64,000 nt of DNA, from positions 289,107 to 353,106 of the forward strand of contig NZ_JAMFTN010000014.1 in assembly GCF_023922585.1 (NCBI RefSeq), in the 5' to 3' direction. Source of the stretch: Aliidiomarina quisquiliarum (lineage in GTDB: Bacteria; Pseudomonadota; Gammaproteobacteria; Enterobacterales; Alteromonadaceae). Position numbers and translations under genes: made by a program. Positions 36,576 through 45,400 of this stretch are shown here, in pieces; position 1 is the first letter of the stretch, and every line of letters begins with the position of its first letter. The notes beneath the pieces were generated by a model. It searched no databases. It saw only the letters and a program-made list of their open reading frames with translations, and had not been told where the DNA came from.

Positions 36576-38072
36576 TTACAGGTCATATTTTTTGATATCA
36601 TAGGCACACAGAATTCTTCTGTAGGGTGTATCCGATTTTTTTTGAAATTTTCTCAAATATTCCTCGACTTCTTCCAGGTTTAGGAACCCTTTGTAAGTAG
36701 CCCAAAGAATTGCATTATCTTTATTACTGCCAGTAATGCTCTCGTCCCCCATAATATCGGAGATAGAACGGTGCTCCGTTTGGCAAGGTACCGTTAACGA
36801 TTCCAACGCTGACTCTACCTTTGCCTTTTGCCTTTCCTTCAGCAATTCGAGGTTATCTATTTCTGAATAGATCCGACTGAAAGCAAAAACAGGGAAATAT
36901 TGTGTGCTCTGAATTGTGTATTTATTAATTAATGTAAGGATTTGAGAGTTTGATTCGTCAATAATCTTGAAGTAATTACCCATCATTTCAGCAGATGTTT
37001 GATATTGATACTGAATTGTTTTTGACGAACCAATTGCGATTATCTTGTCACTATTATTTAGTGAATCTAGGTCCTCCGTGACGTTGACTTTAATGCTGCC
37101 TCCCGCATAAATTTCTTTAACTACATTTTGCACCTTTCTGATGTCCATAGCTGAGATAGGTAACTCTAAATCAGAAATTGCAGAATATACCTCTTTGAAA
37201 TCATCAGTTTTGATCTTGTTGATACGTATTGTAGAAAACCCTTCAAGGTCTATATCATGCTCAGTTATATCGTGGGAATGTGAAGCTTCTTCATGCTCCA
37301 CTAGTAAAAAATTATCTCTAATTTTCTTTGCATTTTCTGAATTTGGCTCTACATAAGTAAAAATCGTCTTTAGAAGACTCTTTATATTCTCATCGCCAAT
37401 TCCGTAGCCCATAAAAACGATCGGGTTATGTATAAAAATCGATAGTAATTGCGCACGAATCAACTCATACTTTGAGTCGAAATTTTTGTAATCATCTTCT
37501 GTAATTATAATTTTAGAAGGATTGCTTACGCATCCATGTATTTTGTATACAGCACCATAAGGATTACTCAATAGAATGTCATTTCCAATCAAAGGTTGAA
37601 ATTCAAATGTTTCCTCAACAAATCGGTCATAATTAGTCGTAATAATTGAAGCAATATTTTTACGAATTTTTTTTAGCTCAGAAATTTCATCTTGCATGCT
37701 TTCTCGTATTTCTAATGAACCTAGTAAGCTCGAAATATATATCTTAAATCTACTTTGGTTTATTCCTTGCTCCATTCCTTCGTAGAATAAATCATTTGTC
37801 TCTTTGAACTTACCATTCCTATCTTCCAAGAGAGCCTGATTAAAATCGTTTTCTATTAGGCTGGCCATCTTAAGGAAGTCGTAGTGCCCTTCGTCTTCAC
37901 AGCTCGCTTTGATATCAAGGTAGTATTCTGAATTTCCTTTTAGCTCAAAAGAAATGTGCCGAAGTAACCCATCCCAGGTAAATGAATTTTTTAAGTATCT
38001 CAGGCTAACCCCTGCTCCTAGGAACAGTACTGGATGATTCCGGTAACCTGATATAAATTCTCTTACTTTCAT
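36576..38072 (-). CDS. SIR2-domain protein, candidate NAD-consuming defence effector
   Basis: 498 residues. The N-terminal SIR2-like domain (about 1-270) shows NAD-site motifs: VLFLGAGVS (GAGVS at 19-23), TTNYD at 145-149, candidate catalytic His179 in KIHG, and GYGIGDEN at 222-229. The C-terminal half (about 300-498) is of unknown type and could be the sensor. Long SIR2 proteins of this kind in defence islands hydrolyse NAD+ on phage infection (DSR, ThsA); that role here is inferred from the family. It is strongly AT-rich relative to neighbours and is flanked by attC-like sites, so it was probably captured as a cassette. Confidence 0.8.
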   Translation of the reverse strand: MKVREFISGYRNHPVLFLGAGVSLRYLKNSFTWDGLLRHISFELKGNSEYYLDIKASCEDEGHYDFLKMASLIENDFNQALLEDRNGKFKETNDLFYEGMEQGINQSRFKIYISSLLGSLEIRESMQDEISELKKIRKNIASIITTNYDRFVEETFEFQPLIGNDILLSNPYGAVYKIHGCVSNPSKIIITEDDYKNFDSKYELIRAQLLSIFIHNPIVFMGYGIGDENIKSLLKTIFTYVEPNSENAKKIRDNFLLVEHEEASHSHDITEHDIDLEGFSTIRINKIKTDDFKEVYSAISDLELPISAMDIRKVQNVVKEIYAGGSIKVNVTEDLDSLNNSDKIIAIGSSKTIQYQYQTSAEMMGNYFKIIDESNSQILTLINKYTIQSTQYFPVFAFSRIYSEIDNLELLKERQKAKVESALESLTVPCQTEHRSISDIMGDESITGSNKDNAILWATYKGFLNLEEVEEYLRKFQKKSDTPYRRILCAYDIKKYDL

Positions 38073-38104
38073 AATATTCCTTGGTTATGGGAAAACTGAC
38101 GACC

Positions 38105-38190
38105 AGCTATAACGCCAACAGCATGCGCGGCTACGAAATGAAGGCGAAGCCGCAATGTAGTGGGCGTCGCCGTGCCTGTGATTGTTAGCT
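38105..38190 (-). repeat. attC-like site between SIR2 gene and 38208 gene
   Basis: In minus orientation it runs from AGCTAAC to GGCGTTAT; outer arms pair (AGCTAAC/GTTATAGCT with a 2-base bulge). Inner arms GCCGTGC and GCGCGGC pair nearly perfectly, and a central GCGGCT...AGCCGC hairpin completes an 86-bp attC-type fold. Confidence 0.65.
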
Positions 38191-38207
38191 GACACAGGAG
38201 CTGATCA

Positions 38208-38549
38208 TTAGTCGATGTCTTCAACTTGATTTGGAAATAAATTGGTCAAGTCAAGCTCATCTTGAGTAATAGAGGCTGTCTCTATTTCAAACTCTTCGTA
38301 TTCGGCTTCACGCAAACTCAGGTTGTAGTGAGTGAAGACGTTTCCGTGGATACTCGTACTGAGTACCAAGTCAAACCCATCACAAAATGCAATAAATAGA
38401 AATCCAGCATATAGCTTGCCGTCATCAGGATATCGACTCCAGTCGCCACCTTCCTCTAAGCCAAACTGACTTCCGTCGACAGTAATTGTATTCTTATCAC
38501 CCGTCGCCTTTTCCAGCTCAACCTCTACGTAACCTTTAATGCTTCCCAT
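38208..38549 (-). CDS. Hypothetical acidic 113-residue cassette protein
   Basis: Acidic, beta-rich small protein (MGSIKGYVEVELEKATGDKN...AGFLFIAFCDGFDLVLSTSIHG...). No known family is recognised. It lies between two attC-like hairpins in minus orientation, the usual organisation of an integron gene cassette. Start ATG preceded by GGAGATAGGT. It could be an immunity or stress protein; nothing in the sequence decides. Confidence 0.65.
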   Translation of the reverse strand: MGSIKGYVEVELEKATGDKNTITVDGSQFGLEEGGDWSRYPDDGKLYAGFLFIAFCDGFDLVLSTSIHGNVFTHYNLSLREAEYEEFEIETASITQDELDLTNLFPNQVEDID

Positions 38550-38584
38550 ACCTATCTCCGTTGTGTATCAAGTCAGACTTAAGC

Positions 38585-38666
38585 AAACGCCGTTGTAACC
38601 GGCAAAAATTGTTGGCTAAAATGTGAAGCGAAGCGTAACAGCCAACAAGTTTTTTGTCCGCGTTGA
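38585..38666 (-). repeat. attC-like site next to group II intron
   Basis: Outer arms AAACGC/GCGTTGA, then CGG-CAAAAA-TTGTTGGCT pairing with AGCCAACAA-GTTTTTTG-TCCG, closed by a 24-base loop. The long stem with unpaired bases is attC-like. It ends 9 bp before the intron. Confidence 0.65.
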
Positions 38667-38675
38667 CGACCTTGA

Positions 38676-40507
38676 GTACGCCCAGCATGGGCATGAACTA
38701 ATGAGGTGAAAGTCCTCTGTAGGAAAGTCACCGTTTACATAATTTGTTGGTTATTAAACGTTAACTACTAGTGAATGGCAAGAGCTAAACCGCGAGGGAT
38801 AGTTTGAAGGAAGCCGGACGCATAAAATGGTATGGAACCATTTTGAACAGCTTTAGCTGGCCTTTGATGAAATGCATGGATGCATTTCATAAAACTGTGA
38901 GCTGATGAACAAGAACATCATATGAGGCGTAGGCTGAAGGCGAGTTGGCACAAGACAACGAAGCCATATGACTTAACGGCCAGCGTAAATGATGCAGTAG
39001 TGCAGGGAAAGTTTATGCTCTTATCTGGGGAGATCTGCTTAACAAGCGAACGGTAGCTAACCAGTCAGGCTCTGGTATACAAGTGCCTTGGCTTTCCAAT
39101 GTCATCGATTGGAAAGAGTGAACAAGATGAAAACCGGTAGCGCTTTCAAGAGAAACCTTGTCAGTGATTAAGCAGAAGTCAGCAGACGGCATAGTAGCCA
39201 AATGCCCATCGTAATGGTTGGGACACGGTGAAGGCCTGAACATTTAGAACAAAGGAGGAGCCTTATTGAACTTGAACACACGAATACCGACCGGTAGTGA
39301 CGTGACTCAGCGTATTGATGAGAAACCAGCCTTTAGCCCAGAGCTACTTGGACTCGCCTTGCAAACAGCCAATATTCTGGCTGCCTGGAAACAAGTTCGA
39401 GCCAACAAAGGGGCTGCTGCCATTGATGGCATGTTCATTGATGACTTCCCCGCTTGAGCAAAAACGGGGGAATTGGAAACGTATTATGACTGAGCTTCGC
39501 TCAGGGCAATACCAGCCATCGCCTGTTAGACGCGTGGAAATTGATAAACCCGATGGTGGTAAACGCCAACTAGGGATCCCCACCGTCACTGACAGAGTTA
39601 TCCAACAAGCTATTGCTCAAGTGCTCACCCCCATATTCGACCCAACCTTCTCAAACAACAGTTTTGGGTTTAGGCCACATCGAAATGGGCAACAAGCAGT
39701 AAAACAGGTACGAGACATCATCAAGACGGGACGCCGTTTTGCCGTAGATGTCGATCTGTCTAAATTCTTTGACCGCGTTGATCACGATTTACTAATGACC
39801 AACCTTGGCTATAAAGTGAAAGATAAGGCATTGCTTAAATTGATTAAACGCTACTTGCGAGCTGGGGTTATCGATAATGAGCTTTATCGTGAAAGCCGAG
39901 AAGGTGTTCCACAAGGCGGGCCGTTATCGCCGCTTCTGGCGAACATCACGCTCGATCCGTTGGACAAAGAGCTTGAGAAGCGAGGCCATAAGTTTGCTCG
40001 TTACGCGGATGAGCGCGTCCTTAACAGTATCAGCAGATTCCTGAGTTACCGCTTGAAACTGATCGTTAACTCGGTCAAAAGCCACGTTGTTAAGACCAGC
40101 GAAAGTAAATTCCTTGGATTCACATTGAAGGGAGGACGCGTTCAATGGCATCCGAAGACAGTGCTAAAGTTTAAGCACCAAGTTCAGCGGTTAACGAATC
40201 GCAATTGGGGTGTGTCGATGCATTACCAACTCTTTAAACTCAGCCAATATTTACGTGGTTAGATAAACTACTTTGGTATTGCTAGTGGATATCAACGATG
40301 CGCAGATCTAGATCATTGGATTAGGCGCAGAGTGCGAAAACTCTGGGGATTAATCAGGCTTTATCACTCGATTACTTAAAATCCGAAGGGCTTTATTCAC
40401 TGCGTGATAGTTGGGTCGCGCTTCACCATCCTAAGTGAAACGCCCTGTGCGGAGCTGCATGCAGGGTGTTGTGGGGGCTTGAGGTTAAAGACCTCCGGCT
40501 ACCCGAT
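38676..40507 (+). mobile_element. Group II intron, probably dead
   Basis: The 5' end is read as GTACGCCCAGCATGGGCATG (38676 onward), close to the GUGYG start of bacterial introns. The 3' end carries a domain V-like element (GTGCGGAGCTGCATGCAGGG) and a domain VI hairpin GGAGGT...ACCTCC-like ending CTACCCGAT at 40507. About 590 bp of structured RNA precede an intron-encoded protein at 39266. The boundaries are from pattern memory of related introns and could be off by some bases. Confidence 0.75.
39266..40435 (+). pseudogene. Group II intron reverse transcriptase/maturase, multiply disrupted
   Basis: The start (to 39457) reads AFSPELLGLALQTANILAAWKQVRANKGAAAIDG, then the frame shifts. RT domains follow: FGFRPHRNGQQAVKQ, VDVDLSKFFDRVDHD (first catalytic Asp) and GVPQGGPLSPLLANI. 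The catalytic YADD box is lost: RYADE runs straight into RVLNSISRFL, with about a dozen codons deleted including the second Asp. The maturase part ends at TAG (40261), where a Trp codon is expected before INYFGIA. Not functional. Confidence 0.9.
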
Positions 40508-41075
40508 TGGGCGTACTCTCAGCTTTCTCTATTGAGAAGGGCACGAATTGGTGCTCGCCCTCCTGCTTCCCGGAAAGGAAACCTTTTACTTCATGCAATA
40601 TTTTCAAGTCAGCAGTAAACTTCCTCTCCAACTCATTCCTTAATAAGGCTAGGCGCTCATATCGCTCTTTCCCAAGCAGAATAAGATTCTCGTCATCGGT
40701 TGATTTGAACGACAAATCAAGCAGCTCATGATTTATTTCCACAAGAGAATTCTGCACCGTGTCACTTAGCCAAAGACCACGCGACATTGCTCTCGACATA
40801 CCGGCCATAAAATGATGATATTGCTCGTACCCATAAGCGAATATTAAGTGGTACGGTTGTCCGTCTTCATCAAGACAACTGTTTTTTAGTAACACTATTT
40901 GGTTTTCTACCAGTTCGTATGCTTCGACACGCTTACTTATAACGGTTTTGTAGTATTCGTCCGCGTAATCAAGCTTCTTCAATACTCGGTTTACAATTCC
41001 GCCAAGAACAGCTGTAGTAACAGAAGCTAGAACCGAGCTTGACAGTACTACTACAATTATTTCCCCTAGCGTCAT
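40485..41075 (-). CDS. Membrane-anchored hypothetical protein, C-terminus altered by intron
   Basis: 196 residues from the ATG at 41075, which has GGGGAACC upstream. One N-terminal membrane helix (residues 5-27, IIVVVLSSSVLASVTTAVLGGIV), then a cytoplasmic helical domain. No family recognised. The last seven residues and stop (NRVAGGL) are encoded by the 3' end of the antisense group II intron, so the native C-terminus has been replaced. Since the intron lies in the opposite strand, splicing cannot restore it. Probably an old cassette gene. Confidence 0.65.
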   Translation of the reverse strand: MTLGEIIVVVLSSSVLASVTTAVLGGIVNRVLKKLDYADEYYKTVISKRVEAYELVENQIVLLKNSCLDEDGQPYHLIFAYGYEQYHHFMAGMSRAMSRGLWLSDTVQNSLVEINHELLDLSFKSTDDENLILLGKERYERLALLRNELERKFTADLKILHEVKGFLSGKQEGEHQFVPFSIEKAESTPNRVAGGL

Positions 41076-41558
41076 TTTCTGGTTCCCCTGTCTTAGTCCG
41101 GCCAGCATTGTATTATTAGGCTGCATGGTGTATCTATCAGGCTAACTACCCGCAAGGCACTATAATTAAAGGCTTTTGCTCACCTGCACGCTTAAAAAGC
41201 GAAGGTGCAAACGCCCATGCACGTATGTCACATATAACGCACATGCGTGTTAACAGGTTGTAACAATCGATATTATCGGGGCTGTAAGCAATAGGCAAGT
41301 GGATACCGTGAGGTGCAATATGCAAAACATAAAGGTTATGAAGTTGGTCAACGACTCTTACTACGGCTCATTGTTTATCGTGTTTCAATTCTACTAAGCA
41401 ACTCAAAACCACACTTCGATCGTTTTTTGTACAATAAAGAGACTAAAAAAGATTTAGACCCCAAAAAAGGCCCCTCTAATGAAGCCAAAAGCTCTAAAAT
41501 ATGTGGATAATAGGATACCTGATCTAATTTATTGAACTATAGAGAAGGTAAAACCATC

Positions 41559-42398
41559 ATGAATAGTAACAAGAATTACAAAAGCATATTTCAGTTCACT
41601 GTGCAGGGCTCTGAGTTAAAAGCTGTGGAAAATGGCGACCTAGAGTTAGAGCTTCCTCATCGTTTTCAATTTTATAAGAATTTAACACTAAACATTGCAT
41701 CTGCGGCTGATGAGTACCTAAGCCATCACCACCCTACTATCATGGCTAAATTCCAAGGCTCTGGTATGTTAAGACCTTCAAATATCGAAAAAAATAATGT
41801 TTATTATAGCGTCTTTACTACTAACCAAAATGTAAGCGATGATATTTTAAAAGAGCTAGAGGCTTTGTGTCGTAAGCACCTAGCAAGTTTATTTGTTTTC
41901 GATAAGGTACAACAACAAGACTTATTTACAGACTCATCTCAAGGCGTTGATATTGCAGACATCGATATTAACTGCCTTCAGGATATCCGCGACGACTTTA
42001 TTCAAAGCGATAAAAACACCGACCTTAAAACACCTATTACCATCTTCTCAAGCTTTGGCCAAACGCCTCAGACAGTTCACGGGATGCTAAACAAGCCCAA
42101 AGTAAAGGCAGTTCAAGGGGATGCAAAGCCCCAACTGGTTAAATTTCAGCTTAATAGTATAAAAAGAAGCAATCGAAAAGTGAGTGCTTTTTATATCTCT
42201 AGCTATGATGAAAAACCAACTTCTGAACAGCTTATTGCTGAAGACGATACCGTTATAAAGATGCTCTTTGAAACTGCTCAGAATGACTACTTCTTCGTAG
42301 GCACGGTCGTTGAGAGAGGAACATCGGACAGTCCTAAGTTAACAAAATATCTTACTCAAATTGAGCACTGGGAAGGTCCTAAAGGCCCATTGGTCTAA
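41559..42398 (+). CDS. Hypothetical 279-residue protein convergent with giant recombinase
   Basis: Starts MNSNKNYKSIFQFTVQGSEL. N-terminal beta-rich segment, then QGVDIADIDINCLQDIRDDF and a C-terminal beta domain (KLTKYLTQIEHWEGPKGPLV). No known family recognised. It ends 10 bp from the stop of the giant gene in tail-to-tail arrangement. The ATG at 41559 is preferred over an upstream TTG. From 41147 to 41531 no gene is visible, only a hairpin-rich stretch at 41160-41215. Confidence 0.6.
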   Translation: MNSNKNYKSIFQFTVQGSELKAVENGDLELELPHRFQFYKNLTLNIASAADEYLSHHHPTIMAKFQGSGMLRPSNIEKNNVYYSVFTTNQNVSDDILKELEALCRKHLASLFVFDKVQQQDLFTDSSQGVDIADIDINCLQDIRDDFIQSDKNTDLKTPITIFSSFGQTPQTVHGMLNKPKVKAVQGDAKPQLVKFQLNSIKRSNRKVSAFYISSYDEKPTSEQLIAEDDTVIKMLFETAQNDYFFVGTVVERGTSDSPKLTKYLTQIEHWEGPKGPLV

Positions 42399-42408
42399 AT
42401 AGGACTTA

Positions 42409-45400
42409 TCATAACGCTTGCATGTAACCGATGAGCAATACCATCAGTACAACTTCGTAACTGTTACGGAGCGTGCATGTCACCCGGTCATTAAGCCAAA
42501 AAGCAGTATAGTTCCTATGCGGACCAATGGATTGATCCGCCATAGTCCACTGCATAATGTCTATTTGCTTGCCACTCTTATCCAGTGCATCAACCAACCC
42601 ATACTCACTTAAGTTGGCATAGGCTATGGGGCTGCCCTTATAAGGCTGAACTCTGTAGCTGTGCGTGGGTATTTCAAAATAATCGATGAAGCACTTAATA
42701 AACTCATAGTGTTCCGCCGTTGCCATGAGTATCTGACGCCGCATACCAATTAATAGTGGTAGCTCGGATAACGTGATGGGTTGATTGAGCTTTACTAACA
42801 ACTCTTTAGTAATGTGTGATTGTAGTCTAAGCCAAGCGCTTTCGGGGATATGGCTCAAAAAATGGCGTGCAGAATAAAGGGTGTCTGCTTTTTCTTGCTC
42901 CTTGCTTTCTCCGTTGGCCACGGTCGCAAATAGCCCCTGTAATTTCTCACCATGCTCTGGGCTTAAGTCTAATGATAAAGCGGCCTGTTTAAATGTTCGC
43001 CCTAAACCGACTAAACGGAGCAGCGCTGTTAATGATTGTAAGTTTGGTGTTGAATAGTCGATAATACGTTTCTTATCCAACTTCTTCCTTTTCCATTTTT
43101 GCCAATCATTCATTTGTACTACTGTCTCAAGCCGGTAAACTCGGCTGCTGACAGCAGGTGTTAATTGGTCAGCCCACTCACTGATAAGATGATTATAACT
43201 TTTAAGACCAACCGAAGGATGTGAATGACCCATCAAAATACACAACGCCATCGAAGAGCGCCTATTAATATTGTTTTGCGGCCCTAAAATCATGGATATA
43301 ATTTTCTCTTCGTCCAAATGGCTTTTCATGCGTTTTGTTATTGCTGTATCAATACCAAATAAAACAGCTGCCAATTGGTTATAGAATGCGTGACGTGCGC
43401 TGTGTAAGACTAAATGCTGATTTCCTGTCACCTCTCGTATAATAGCAATAAGCTCTCTTGAAGCCTGATAGCAAAGGTTACTTAATTGAATGCTCCCTTC
43501 TTTTATTTCTGAAAGCAGTAAATAATTCGTATCGTTTCCAGCAATAGTTTCATACCTATTCAGCACATCTCGAATCACTGTGTGCTCGGCTTCTACGAGC
43601 TCAAAAAGCAATGGAACTGCACGCCTACTGCTCTGAGCGCTCTTAAGCTGCCTATATTTATTGTTTCGGACCAAGATCCACGTATCATTCTTATTTGTAG
43701 CCCAGTCTTTTCTCAAAAGCCTTGTTGCCTCTCCCACTCGCAAGCCAAACCTGAAGCACAGTAAAAGAATAAACTGCAACATGGTTGCTGATGTTTTATC
43801 AGCATAGTGATACCTGATAGCCTCTAAGCACTTTAAATAGTCGCACTCCGTTATTACACCGGTCAAAACACCTCGCCTGCGGCTTTTAAAGTCGAGCTCA
43901 TTCCAGTCAATTTCAGGAAGCCCTTGTTTCACGTAATACCGGTGAAACATTTGTAGCCGCTTCCCAAAGTACTCAACGTCTGACTCTTTGTCTTTTTTGG
44001 TCAGTAGCATGTTTTGGTATAGTGCCGTTATCTCGACTTCTGAAAGAGAAAAGAGATCAATCTCATACGCTAAGTCTTGAAATACATTCATGAGCGTACT
44101 GTAATAGGTCGCAACTGTTCCTTTGGCTAGTGGAACTGGCGTTTTTCGACGGCCACTATACTTTCCGATAACCACTACATGAGCAATCCAATAGCCAACA
44201 CTTAATACTGCGCTCGACACCTTATCTACATAGCGCTTACAGTGTTTATGTATCTCTTTTGCTGTCTCTTTGTATTTAGACTTTTGATAAGCATTGATGG
44301 TTGTGGTGATGTCTTTATGAAAGCGCCCTGCTTCTTCCCTTAGCATCTCGCTAGACTCTGAGTGCCACCTCACGCTTATCGGCACAAGACCTACTGTGGG
44401 TTGTGCTGTCTCTTGCTCCTTCACTTGAGGTGGCAATAGCGATTGGTTTTTCTGGATCCTAGCAATGTCTTGAAAAGACAAGCTCGTTGGCGGTTGTCGC
44501 TCACTGAGGCCTGCAGCAACAATCCCTGGTAGTACGATTAAGTTTGCTTGTTCGATAACCCGGCATACGCTATCAATCAAGTCATAAAACGTACTTGTGG
44601 CATCGAGGGCTAAAAGCAAACGTAACTCTTCTAATGCGCCGTGAGTTAGTTTATTACTAACATTCAATTTTCTTCCGCTTTGATTGCTGTGATCAAAAAA
44701 ACTAGCAGTTTTATAGTCAATTCGATGATGCTGTGCAGGTGCGCTCCAGTCTTCTAGATCCAGCTCCTCGCTATACCTTAAAAATATTTCTTTATCGAAT
44801 TGAACAACTACGCAGTTCTCACCCTCGGCAATTTCTTTCAACATAGACGCGTAGCTAATTTGTTTTTCAATACTAAAAATAATCGTAGCCAGTTGGGCGC
44901 ATTGTGCTTTTGATAATGCGCTGGCAAACAGCTTTCTTTTAGTCTTTTGACTCCAATCTTGCATCTGAGCAAACAAGCCTAAAGCCGTGGCAGCCTCTTT
45001 CTTCAGGTAGCTTCTTTCTTGCTTAAGACGTACATAACGGTTTTTGGCGAAATGTGCGTAATGCGAGCCTGCTTCTGTTAGTGACGAGTATAAAACAGCA
45101 ATTCGCTCTAATGGATACGACAAGGCAATCGACTTATTGTCTGTTATCAGTGTGAGCATAAATGCTTCAAACTCATTTGGCTCAATGTCGTCCCATCTCC
45201 TGCTACCCAAGTATTGGTTGATTTTGTCTTGGGTAATTTCCTTTATGGTCTCTATGGTTTTTATTTTCTGTACTTCACGCTTTGCCGCACCAAATACTTT
45301 CCCTTTGCGCTGTTGCCAACGTGGCTTAGAGCCACTCAAAGGAAGCGTATCTAATGAGACAGTAATCAGTTGAAAATTTAGCGAACTGAAAGAAGCCTCT

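Noticed and set aside
41140..41250. Fourth attC-like site upstream of the 40485-41075 gene
   Set aside because: GGCTAAC and a TTTGC-ACCT/AGGTGAGCAAA hairpin are present but the outer arms do not close; too weak to list as a site.
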